8,382 nucleotides of DNA from Solirubrobacterales bacterium (GCA_013694825.1 JACDBR010000215.1:1-8382), one strand, 5' to 3'; shown: positions 1 through 5,388, counted from the stretch's first letter. The notes: generated from the sequence alone by a model not told the origin. Made by a program: numbers and translations.

Positions 1-766
1 GGCTGGCGGTGCTCGCCGACCCGGCCCCGCGCTTCGTCTGGCTCTGCTGGCGGTTGATCAGCCAGTCGACCAGGCGCGCCAGGGGGATCGTCACCACGAG
101 GAAGAGGATCGCGCCGAGCACGAGGCCGGAGCCGTTGAAGAGGGCTACCTGCACGTTCTGACCCGCGGCGACCACCTCGATCGCACCGAGCACGAGGACC
201 AGCGATGTGTCCTTCATCAGCGCGATGAAATCGTTGAGCAGCGGCGGGATCACCTGCCGCACCGCCTGGGGGACGACGATGAAGCGCATCGATTGTCCGT
301 GGCTCATCCCGAGCGAGCGGGCAGCCTCCATCTGGCCGCCGGGAACGGCCTCGATCCCGGCTCGGTAAACCTCGGCCATGTAGGCGCCGTAGGTCAGCGT
401 CAGCCCGATCACTCCGTACCAGAACGGCGATGTCTGGCCGAACCAGGTCGGCAGTCCGATCGAGTCCGGGATCACGTCGCCGCCTCCCGGCGAGGAGAGG
501 GTCGAGAGCGCGCCCGAGACGAGCAGCAGGACGAGCAGCAGCGGGACGCCGCGGAAGACGTCGATGTAGCCGATAGTCAGCCAGCGAACCGGCGCGGCGG
601 CGCGGCCGGGAAGCTGGCGCAGCACCGCCAGGACCAGGCCCCAGACGAGCGACAGGGCACCCGAGACCAGCGACAGCTTCAAGGTCAGCCAGAACCCCTC
701 GAGGATCGGACCGAAGTTGTCGGTCATGACGCTGACGTCGAAGTAGTAGTCGAGTAGGAATTCCAT
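1..766 (-). CDS. Polar amino acid ABC transporter permease, HisM/GlnP type (3' end off window)
   Basis: Inner-membrane subunit of an ABC importer for polar amino acids; with a partner copy it forms the channel through which substrate delivered by the binding protein passes. I translated it by hand: 255 codons are visible from ATG at 766 and no stop is reached before the left edge. Hydrophobic helices lie near residues 26-50, 62-88, 115-140, 180-205 and 212-236. RGVPLLL at 72-78 matches the conserved RGTPLL of this family, and the cytoplasmic EAA loop that docks the ATPase starts at E147 (EAARSLG) and ends in VPQA at 165-168. The polar tail after residue 236 suggests the true C-terminus is just outside. 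A shorter start at Met14 exists, but the Shine-Dalgarno sequence supports 766. It follows the lipoprotein gene on the same strand after a 171-bp gap; an ATPase gene probably follows. Substrate identity cannot be read from the sequence. Confidence 0.93.
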   Translation of the reverse strand, partial: MEFLLDYYFDVSVMTDNFGPILEGFWLTLKLSLVSGALSLVWGLVLAVLRQLPGRAAAPVRWLTIGYIDVFRGVPLLLVLLLVSGALSTLSSPGGGDVIPDSIGLPTWFGQTSPFWYGVIGLTLTYGAYMAEVYRAGIEAVPGGQMEAARSLGMSHGQSMRFIVVPQAVRQVIPPLLNDFIALMKDTSLVLVLGAIEVVAAGQNVQVALFNGSGLVLGAILFLVVTIPLARLVDWLINRQQSQTKRGAGSASTAS

Positions 767-769
767 GCT

Positions 770-776
770 CTCTCCT
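770..776 (-). promoter_or_regulatory. Ribosome binding site of the permease gene
   Basis: AGGAGAG on the minus strand, with AGGAG ending 5 bases before the ATG at 766. It selects this ATG over the in-frame ATG 13 codons later. Confidence 0.75.
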
Positions 777-794
777 GCCTCTTGGGGACCCCGC

Positions 795-820
795 TACCTC
801 GCCGCGGGCGCGGCGAGGTA
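795..820 (-). other. Perfect inverted repeat (12-bp arms, 2-bp centre) upstream of the permease gene
   Basis: Arms 795-806 and 809-820 are exact reverse complements around GG; as RNA this would more likely be an 11-bp stem with a 4-base loop. It lies 28 bases before the permease start in the lipoprotein-permease gap. A short GGGGACCCC palindrome (784-792) follows it in the direction of transcription. No T-run follows, so a standard intrinsic terminator is not obvious. It may be an mRNA stabiliser or attenuating stem that lowers permease expression relative to the lipoprotein. Confidence 0.7.
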
Positions 821-855
821 CTAGCTACCCGGCATCAGCCTGCCAGCCGTTACAT

Positions 856-885
856 GGAGAGGGGCGACCTCGAGCGCCCCTCTCC
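856..885 (-). other. Perfect inverted repeat (11-bp arms, 8-base loop) after the lipoprotein gene
   Basis: Arms 856-866 and 875-885 are exact reverse complements around an 8-base loop. It lies 52 bases after the lipoprotein stop codon and is the first strong stem in the minus-strand transcript, followed about 35 bases later by the stem at 795-820. There is no T-run after it. Its position suits a 3'-end stabilising stem or a leaky terminator between a highly expressed binding protein and a less expressed permease. That role is inferred; only the symmetry is seen. Confidence 0.7.
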
Positions 886-937
886 GGATCTCCTGCTGTC
901 GCTGGCACCGAGCGGCGCTCGCGCCGGCGTCGCCCGC

Positions 938-1822
938 TCAGCCTCCGCTCACCGTCTCGGGTGGCGTGGTCGAGAAGTACTTCTCGTAGAGCTCGTCGAT
1001 CGTGCCGTCCTGCTTGAGCTCATCGAGAGCGCCGTTCACCGCCTCGATCAGGGCGGTGTTGTCCGGCGCCATCGGGAAGCCGTAGAGCTCGTCGGTCTGG
1101 ATCTCCTCGACCACCGTCACGCCTCCGGTCTGCTCCTCGGCGTCGATCGCGACCGGCTGGTCGATGATCACGGCCTCCACCTGGCCCGTGGTCAGGGCGG
1201 CGATCGCATCGGGGCCCTGCGGGAAGCCGCGCACCTCGGAGGCCTCGGTCTCGTCGTTGGCGTAGGTCTCGCCCGTGGTCCCGTCCTGAGCTCCGACGAT
1301 CAAACCGGAGAGGTCGTCAACGGAGGCCACGTCGGAGCCCTCAGCGACGACGAGCGCCTGCTGGGCTTCGTAGTAGGGATCCGAGAAGGTGACCACCTTC
1401 GAGCGTTCCGGGGTGATCGTGGAGGCCGCCGCGGCGATGTCGAACTGGCCCGACGCGGTGTCGCGGAAGATCGTGTTGAAGCTGGTGTTCATGTAGGTCG
1501 GCTCGACGCCGAGCTGGTCGGCGATCGCATTCATCACCTCGATGTCGTAGCCGCTGAAGCCGCTGACGTCGGGCGTGCCGATCTCGAACGGCGGAAACGG
1601 GGCGTCCGTGCCGACCAACAGCTCGCCCTCGTTGAGCAGGCCCAGATCGGCGCTGCTCGTCGACGACGAATCGCTCTCGCCACCCGTGGCCCCGGTCGCG
1701 CCCGTGGCGCCCGTTGAGCTGGTCGTGCTCGCGCTCTCCTCTTCGCCGCCGCACGCGGCGACGCCGAGCGCCGACACGAGCGCCATCAGCACCATCGCCA
1801 ACCTGATCCGAAAGACCTTCAC
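938..1822 (-). CDS. Amino acid ABC transporter substrate-binding lipoprotein (SBP_bac_3 family)
   Basis: Extracytoplasmic binding protein that captures a polar amino acid and delivers it to the neighbouring permease. The GTG start at 1822 gives 294 residues and has AGGAGG 8 bases upstream. Residues 1-23 are a signal peptide with lipobox V-A-A-C, so Cys24 is the predicted lipidated residue. A low-complexity Ser/Thr/Gly linker (30-57, three Thr-Gly-Ala repeats) tethers the domain. The SBP_bac_3 fold starts near residue 66: GTDAPFPPFE at 71-80, GYDIEVMNAIA at 91-101, ITPERSK at 136-142, SDPYY at 147-151 and IIDQP at 219-223. In this family the Arg of TPER (R140) binds the ligand carboxylate and the Asp of DxP (D221) usually binds the amino group; both are present. 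Opening the frame further upstream would overlap the TetR gene and place the signal peptide internally, so I rejected it. Ligand unknown. Confidence 0.94.
   Translation of the reverse strand: MKVFRIRLAMVLMALVSALGVAACGGEEESASTTSSTGATGATGATGGESDSSSTSSADLGLLNEGELLVGTDAPFPPFEIGTPDVSGFSGYDIEVMNAIADQLGVEPTYMNTSFNTIFRDTASGQFDIAAAASTITPERSKVVTFSDPYYEAQQALVVAEGSDVASVDDLSGLIVGAQDGTTGETYANDETEASEVRGFPQGPDAIAALTTGQVEAVIIDQPVAIDAEEQTGGVTVVEEIQTDELYGFPMAPDNTALIEAVNGALDELKQDGTIDELYEKYFSTTPPETVSGG
1682..1714 (-). repeat. In-frame 9-bp tandem repeat encoding (Thr-Gly-Ala)n linker
   Basis: Three and two-thirds copies of an imperfect 9-bp unit (ACG GGC GCC type, minus strand) encode T-G-A-T-G-A-T-G-A-T-G at residues 37-47 of the lipoprotein. 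It forms part of the flexible tether between the lipid anchor and the binding domain. Copy number in such repeats can vary between strains without changing the frame. Confidence 0.85.
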
Positions 1823-1829
1823 TCGTGAA

Positions 1830-1836
1830 CCCTCCT
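1830..1836 (-). promoter_or_regulatory. Ribosome binding site of the lipoprotein gene
   Basis: AGGAGGG on the minus strand; its AGGAGG core lies 8 bases before the GTG at 1822. This strong site, placed exactly before the signal peptide, decides the start. Confidence 0.85.
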
Positions 1837-1887
1837 GCTGATCGATATCCCTGCCCCTGCGCGTCCCGGCGTCGAGGACGACGGACC

Positions 1888-2523
1888 CTATTCGATTGAG
1901 TCCGAGGCGCGGCGCGGCGCGAGTGCGGCGCGAAGCGCCGCGGCGACGAGCCGGCGAGCCCGCTCGACCTCGAGCGTGCCACCGAGCCAGCGGGCGCATA
2001 GGCCGTCTACGAGCGAGATCAGCAGCTCAGCCGCGACGGCTGGATCGACCGTGGGATCGACCGATCCATCGGCGATCCCGGACTCGATCGCTTCGGCCAC
2101 GAGCGCGGACCAGGCGCGGTTGACGCGCCGCAGCTCGTCGCGAAGCTTCGGGTCGAAGACCGCCGAGGCGTTGACCTCGCCCCAGATCACCGAGGCGTCG
2201 CGTACGCGAGGCTCGTCGTCGATCTCGGAGATCAGCGCTGCCTCGAGAGCCTCGTAGGCGCTGAATCCGGGCGGCCGCTCGCGCAGGACCTCCGAGGGCG
2301 CCGCGGCGCCGACGTAGCGCAGCACCGCCCGGATCAGGCCAGGGCGTGACTCGAAGTGGTAGTAGACGAGCGGAACCGACACGCCGGCCTCCCGCGCCAC
2401 GGCTTCGAGGCGCATGCCACGGATGCCCTGCTCGGCGACCGCCCGGCATGCGGCCACGAGGATCGCGTCGCGGCTGTCGGCGGGCTGGCCGTCGAGCTGT
2501 TCATCCTGCGTCAGACCCTTCAA
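1888..2523 (-). CDS. TetR/AcrR-family transcriptional regulator
   Basis: Cytoplasmic one-component regulator; TetR proteins bind palindromic operators as dimers and usually release them when a small ligand enters the C-terminal domain. The 211 residues match the usual family length. The N-terminal DNA-binding domain covers about residues 17-65; the helix-turn-helix reads LEAVAREAGVSVPLVYYHF (39-57), with the typical YYHF ending followed by a Leu/Ile-rich helix. The C-terminal ligand/dimer domain (70-205) is all-helical and not assignable to a ligand; the LISLVDGLCARWL stretch resembles BetI-like C-terminal domains. The start is TTG at 2523 with a G-run 7 bases upstream, so it is less certain than the others. 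It is 65 bp upstream of the lipoprotein gene on the same strand and divergent from cysM, so it may regulate the transporter, itself or cysM. The ligand is unknown. Confidence 0.92.
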   Translation of the reverse strand: MKGLTQDEQLDGQPADSRDAILVAACRAVAEQGIRGMRLEAVAREAGVSVPLVYYHFESRPGLIRAVLRYVGAAAPSEVLRERPPGFSAYEALEAALISEIDDEPRVRDASVIWGEVNASAVFDPKLRDELRRVNRAWSALVAEAIESGIADGSVDPTVDPAVAAELLISLVDGLCARWLGGTLEVERARRLVAAALRAALAPRRASDSIE

Positions 2524-2530
2524 CGGCGAG

Positions 2531-2536
2531 CCCCCC
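2531..2536 (-). promoter_or_regulatory. Weak putative ribosome binding site of the TetR gene
   Basis: A run of six G on the minus strand ends 7 bases before the TTG at 2523. It is only a rough Shine-Dalgarno match, but no better in-frame ATG or GTG lies ahead of the helix-turn-helix. Confidence 0.35.
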
Positions 2537-2627
2537 GGTCGATACCCCCGCGAACGCGCGAGAAGGCCGCAAGAACGGCGCCAGGATGATCCCAGAGCCC
2601 GGCCTCAGGCGCACGCCGCCCCTTTAC

Positions 2628-2633
2628 TACACT
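2628..2633 (+). promoter_or_regulatory. -10 element of cysM, leaderless arrangement
   Basis: TACACT fits the TANNNT consensus of actinobacterial housekeeping promoters and lies 7 bases before the GTG start at 2641. Transcription would therefore begin at or next to the start codon, giving a leaderless mRNA. There is no Shine-Dalgarno sequence before this GTG, which agrees. No convincing -35 is seen. Confidence 0.6.
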
Positions 2634-2643
2634 TCCTGAAGTG
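2630..2643. promoter_or_regulatory. 14-bp inverted repeat over the cysM -10/start codon, possible operator
   Basis: CACTTC-CT-GAAGTG is a perfect inverted repeat with 6-bp arms and a 2-bp centre. It overlaps the -10 element and the GTG start of cysM and lies in the region divergent from the TetR gene. A dimeric repressor bound here would block cysM transcription. The adjacent TetR protein is one candidate; a cysteine/sulfur regulator is another. Symmetry is seen; function is inferred. Confidence 0.4.
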
Positions 2644-3609
2644 ACTGGCGAGGGGCTGCTCAACAGGCCGTGCGGGGGTCGCTACGGCAACGTTCTGGAG
2701 GCCGTCGGCAACACGCCGCTCGTCGAGCTTCCGCGGCTCTCGCCGAAGCCGGGAGTTCGGATCTTCGCCAAGCTCGAGGGCCGCAACCCGACCGGCTCGG
2801 TCAAGGACCGAGTCGCCAAGTCGATGATCGAGGCCGCCGAGGAGGCGGGCGCGATCGAGCCCGGGCAGACGATCCTCGAGCCGACCTCGGGCAAAACAGG
2901 CATCTCGCTGGCGATGATCTGCCGCCGCAAGGGCTATCCGATCAAGGTCGTGATGCCCGACAACGTGACCGAGGAGCGGACCGAGCTGCTGCGCATGTTC
3001 GGCGCCGAGATCATCTTCTCCGAGGGTGCCAAGGGCTCCAACGGAGCGGTCGAGAAGGCGCTTTCGATAGTCGAGGGCGACTCGAGCTTCTACATGCCCT
3101 ACCAGTACGGCAACGAGGCCAACCCCGACGCCCACTACCACGGCACCGCGGTCGAGATCCTCGACGAGCTCGAGACGGTGAGCGCCTTCGTCGCCGGCCT
3201 CGGCACGGGCGGGACGCTGATGGGCAATGGCCGCCGGCTCAAGGAGCATGACCCGGAGACGAAGATCGTCGCCGCCGAGCCGATGCAGGGCGAGCTCGTC
3301 CAGGGCCTGCGCTCACTCGACGACGGCTTCATCCCGCCGATCATCGATCTCTCGGTCCTCGACCGCAAGATCATGGTCTCCAACCATGACGCGATCGTCT
3401 GGACACAGAAGCTGCTGCATGAGGAGGGGATCTTCGCCGGCGTCTCCTCTGGGGCGATAGCCGCGATCTGCCACCGGATCGCCGCCGAGATCGATGAGGG
3501 CAACGTCGTCTTCCTCGTCCCCGACGACGGCTGGAAGTACCTCTCCTCGGGCGTCTACACGAAGCCCGTAGAGGAGCTCGAAGGGATCGATAACACCGTC
3601 TGGTGGTAG
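2641..3609 (+). CDS. cysM: CysM-type cysteine synthase, likely O-phosphoserine sulfhydrylase
   Basis: PLP enzyme of the cysteine synthase/CBS family, 322 residues; M. tuberculosis CysM has 323. The mycobacterial enzyme makes an aminoacrylate from O-phosphoserine and attacks it with the thiocarboxylate of CysO. Seen here: NTPLVEL near the N-terminus, NPTGSVKDR with the Schiff-base Lys55, phosphate loop GLGTGGT at 186-192, and GVSSGA at 267-272 holding the Ser that contacts the PLP ring nitrogen. Arg224 in GLRSLDDGFIP lines up, with a constant offset of 4, with Arg220 of mycobacterial CysM, reported to select phosphoserine. The C-terminal DDGWKYLSSGVY and Trp-rich tail also match CysM rather than CysK. 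Odd: the PLP loop reads TSGKTG, with Lys85 in place of the near-invariant Asn. GTG start in a leaderless context. The mec homologue follows 56 bp later, supporting the assignment. Confidence 0.88.
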   Translation: MTGEGLLNRPCGGRYGNVLEAVGNTPLVELPRLSPKPGVRIFAKLEGRNPTGSVKDRVAKSMIEAAEEAGAIEPGQTILEPTSGKTGISLAMICRRKGYPIKVVMPDNVTEERTELLRMFGAEIIFSEGAKGSNGAVEKALSIVEGDSSFYMPYQYGNEANPDAHYHGTAVEILDELETVSAFVAGLGTGGTLMGNGRRLKEHDPETKIVAAEPMQGELVQGLRSLDDGFIPPIIDLSVLDRKIMVSNHDAIVWTQKLLHEEGIFAGVSSGAIAAICHRIAAEIDEGNVVFLVPDDGWKYLSSGVYTKPVEELEGIDNTVWW

Positions 3610-3628
3610 CCCGCCTCCGTCTCGGCTC

Positions 3629-3650
3629 CGCCCGGGTCGCTGGCCCGGCG
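3629..3650 (+). terminator. Possible weak terminator stem between cysM and mec
   Basis: CGCC-C-GGG pairs with CCC-GGCG around a 7-base loop, giving 7 base pairs with one bulged C. It lies 19 bases after the cysM stop and just before the mec -10 element. No T-run follows. It may partly end cysM transcription before mec starts from its own promoter. Confidence 0.28.
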
Positions 3651-3652
3651 AC

Positions 3653-3658
3653 TAGCCT
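3653..3658 (+). promoter_or_regulatory. -10 element of mec, leaderless arrangement
   Basis: TAGCCT (TANNNT) lies 7 bases before the ATG at 3666, the same spacing as at cysM. No Shine-Dalgarno sequence precedes the ATG. This supports both an internal promoter and the choice of this start. Confidence 0.5.
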
Positions 3659-3665
3659 CGCCGCG

Positions 3666-4061
3666 ATGCGCATCACCCGTACCCAGCTCGACGAGATCGT
3701 CGCCCACAGCCGCGAGGAGGACCCCAACGAGTGCTGCGGGATCGTCGCCGGTCGCGACGGCTCGGCGACGCGGGTCTTCCGGGCGCGCAACGAGTTCGCC
3801 AACCCGATGAGCTTCATGATCCATCCCAGCGACCAGATCCGCATCTACAACGAGATCGACGAGGCGGGGGACGAGATCGCGGCGATCTACCACTCGCACA
3901 CGCGCAGCGAGGCCTTCCCTTCGCAGACCGACGTCAACCTCGCCCGCGAGTGGTCCGACCCGCTGTGGATCATCTGCTCGCTGGCCGAGGCCGAGCCGGT
4001 AGTGCGGTCCTTCGCGATTCGCGACGGGGCGGTCGAGGAGGTCGAGCTGGTTGTCGGCTGA
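3666..4061 (+). CDS. mec: JAMM metallopeptidase, Mec (CysO-cysteine peptidase) homologue
   Basis: Zinc peptidase of the JAB1/MPN family. In M. tuberculosis, Mec releases cysteine from the C-terminus of the CysO-cysteine adduct made by CysM. The 131 residues carry the full JAMM signature: Glu22 in NECCGIV, H76-S-H78, then Ser86 and Asp89 with the exact HxH-x7-S-x2-D spacing; both His and the Asp bind zinc. The stretch YHSHTRSEAFPSQTDVNLA is very close to mycobacterial Mec as I remember it. FMIHPSDQ at 50-57 matches the conserved region ahead of the active site. ATG at 3666 is chosen because the family begins near ITRTQLDEIV and a -10 element lies 7 bases before it; an in-frame GTG at 3603 would add an unlike, Arg/Ala-rich extension. 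The next gene overlaps its stop by 11 bp. Its expected substrate carrier CysO is not encoded in the window. Confidence 0.88.
   Translation: MRITRTQLDEIVAHSREEDPNECCGIVAGRDGSATRVFRARNEFANPMSFMIHPSDQIRIYNEIDEAGDEIAAIYHSHTRSEAFPSQTDVNLAREWSDPLWIICSLAEAEPVVRSFAIRDGAVEEVELVVG
4036..4041 (+). promoter_or_regulatory. Ribosome binding site of the zinc-ribbon gene, inside mec
   Basis: AGGAGG lies 9 bases before the TTG at 4051, within the last codons of mec. It decides the unusual TTG start and implies translational coupling with mec. Confidence 0.65.
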
Positions 4062-4560
4062 CGCTGGCGGGGAGCGTGCAACGGCGCCGCTGAGCTGCCC
4101 GCGCTGCCGAGCGCTGTTCGATCCGGCCGAGCGCTTCTGCCCGGCCTGTGGGATGCCGCTCGTGATCGACGCCCCCGTCGAGGAGCAGGCGTCCAGCGCC
4201 GGCCATGAGCGGGCGCGGAAGATCCGCCCTCAGTACGCCGAGGGGCCGCTGGTCAAGGCGGGCTTCGCCTCCAACCTCGCCGAGGCTGAGCTGATCCAGG
4301 GCATGCTGCTCGAGGAGGGCATTCCGACCGTGCTGCGCCGCTCGCGGGGCTTCGACGTGCCCGACTTCCTGGCCGCCGGCCCGCGCGACGTCATGGTGCC
4401 GGCCTCGGGGCTTGAGATCGCTCGCGAGCTGCTGGCTCCCGAGGGCGGCGTCGCAGCCGTCGAGCAGGCCCAAGGTCATCGGGCCTTCGCGATCGGCGCC
4501 GTGCTCGCGCTCGCGGCTGCGGCCCTGATCGTGCTCGTTCTCTACCTGCTGACCACCTGA
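4051..4560 (+). CDS. Zinc-ribbon protein with DUF2007-like domain and C-terminal membrane anchor
   Basis: Function unknown. The 169 residues fall into three parts. Residues 16-33 form a zinc ribbon, C16-x2-C19-x10-C30-x2-C33. Residues about 66-132 (from GPLVKAGFASNLAEAELIQG to ARELLAPEG) resemble the DUF2007 domain, a small ferredoxin-like fold annotated as putative signal transducing; the pattern of two-layer helix then 'GIPTVLRR' then 'VMVPASGLEIARELL' is typical. Residues about 144-167 are one hydrophobic helix ending two residues before the C-terminus, so the protein is probably tail-anchored with its ribbon in the cytoplasm. The TTG start overlaps the mec stop by 11 bp and has a good ribosome binding site, so it is coupled to mec. 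Co-transcription suggests, but does not show, a role near cysteine or zinc handling. Its stop lies 6 bp from the convergent gene's stop. Confidence 0.82.
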   Translation: MSADAGGERATAPLSCPRCRALFDPAERFCPACGMPLVIDAPVEEQASSAGHERARKIRPQYAEGPLVKAGFASNLAEAELIQGMLLEEGIPTVLRRSRGFDVPDFLAAGPRDVMVPASGLEIARELLAPEGGVAAVEQAQGHRAFAIGAVLALAAAALIVLVLYLLTT

Positions 4561-4566
4561 TCCGGC

Positions 4567-5349
4567 TCAGCCCTCGAACCGGGCGGCCTCGTCGATGAGT
4601 GCGCCCGGGCGCAGATCCTCACGCAGGTAGCGGCGCCACTGCTCCTCGACCCGGCGCAGCGGGGCGTCGAATGCGAGCTCGATCGCGGCGCCGGATCCGC
4701 CGCGGCGAAGGCGCGACATCAACACCAGGCAGGCGTCGATACCCCGCAGGCGCTCGAGCAGGTCGAAGATCGTGCCGCCGAGAGTGATCGCGTCGCGCGG
4801 GGAGGGCGGAAACGTCGGCCGGCGGCGATCGCGCATGCGGGTTGAGATCGCCGCTCGAAACAGCGGCGTCTGGCCGGAGAAGTACTGGGCGCCGCCCTCG
4901 ACCAGCCACGTCCAGCGCAGGTAGCGCACGAAGCGGCCGGGCCCCCAGGGGGGCGGCAGCTTCTCGTTGGCGCCGCCGATTACGAGCTGCGCGTAGAGGC
5001 GCTCGGCGGTGCCGAGCAGCGCCGCCAGCGAGTCGCTGCCCGCGGCTCGCCGCTCGAGGTGCTCGTCGCTCAGCACGTGAAGCTCCGAGGCCATCGGCCA
5101 GCCGGCGAGATAGCGCCGCCCCGCCGGCGCCGCGGCGAGCCGGGCGGCCGGGAGGAAGGGGTGGGCCGCCGAGAGCCAGGCGGGGGAGGGGTGGATCACG
5201 ACGGTGATCCCTCCCGGGACGTCGTCGAAGTACTCCTCGAGGCGCAGCCGGCGCTCCTCGAGCGAGTCGAGGACGCGCTGGGCGCAGGCGTGGTCGGCGG
5301 ATTCGTGCCGGGCTCGAAACGACATTGATTCGGACTCGACCCAGGGCAC
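4567..5349 (-). CDS. Peptidase_MA-like (gluzincin-fold) protein with degenerate HExxH, probable pseudoenzyme
   Basis: A 260-residue protein without signal peptide or clear membrane helix. Its layout resembles the peptidase_MA/gluzincin group: ITVVIHPSPAWLSAA at 48-62 (the 'vvlyps' strand), a helix at 109-124 where HExxH normally stands, then WTWLVEGGAQYFSG at 146-159, matching the downstream 'WlxEGxAxY' motif whose Glu (E151) is the third zinc ligand. At the HExxH site the sequence is A115-E116-R117-L118-Y119, so both zinc-binding His are gone. The C-terminus, FDAPLRRVEEQWRRYLRED, fits the family's closing 'eWr.yl' helix. I infer a non-catalytic relative, perhaps a binding or scaffold protein. 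The GTG at 5349 is chosen because a -10 element lies 6 bases upstream; ATG at 5325 is an alternative without a good ribosome binding site. Family assignment is from pattern recognition only. Confidence 0.72.
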   Translation of the reverse strand: MPWVESESMSFRARHESADHACAQRVLDSLEERRLRLEEYFDDVPGGITVVIHPSPAWLSAAHPFLPAARLAAAPAGRRYLAGWPMASELHVLSDEHLERRAAGSDSLAALLGTAERLYAQLVIGGANEKLPPPWGPGRFVRYLRWTWLVEGGAQYFSGQTPLFRAAISTRMRDRRRPTFPPSPRDAITLGGTIFDLLERLRGIDACLVLMSRLRRGGSGAAIELAFDAPLRRVEEQWRRYLREDLRPGALIDEAARFEG

Positions 5350-5355
5350 CGGCGC

Positions 5356-5361
5356 AGCCTA
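5356..5361 (-). promoter_or_regulatory. -10 element of the degenerate metallopeptidase gene, leaderless arrangement
   Basis: TAGGCT on the minus strand (TANNNT) ends 6 bases before the GTG at 5349. This is the third start in the window with a TANNNT hexamer 6-7 bases ahead and no Shine-Dalgarno sequence. It separates this gene's transcription from the acylase gene upstream. Confidence 0.5.
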
Positions 5362-5388
5362 GCCACCGCCGTCGCGGCCCTGGGAGGG

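Noticed and set aside
293..757. Open frame of 154 codons on the plus strand opposite the permease gene
   Set aside because: The opposite strand encodes a continuous permease with RGxPLL and EAA motifs; the plus-strand translation is low-complexity and Arg/Gln/Asp-rich.
782..1717. Open frame of 311 codons on the plus strand opposite the lipoprotein gene
   Set aside because: The minus-strand frame has a signal peptide, lipobox and SBP_bac_3 motifs with a strong ribosome binding site; the plus frame has none and starts in the hairpin region.
1823..1999. N-terminal extension of the lipoprotein frame up to 1999
   Set aside because: It would overlap the TetR gene by 112 bp, is Arg-rich, and would bury the signal peptide and its AGGAGG site inside the protein.
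2605..3249. Open frame of 214 codons on the minus strand opposite cysM
   Set aside because: It is antisense to a well-supported PLP enzyme and has no recognisable motif; the Asp/Leu/Val/Arg pattern is a codon-bias shadow.
3603..3665. Upstream GTG at 3603 as the start of mec
   Set aside because: The extra 21 residues resemble random GC-rich translation, overlap the cysM stop, and include the stem and -10 element; ATG at 3666 fits the family start.
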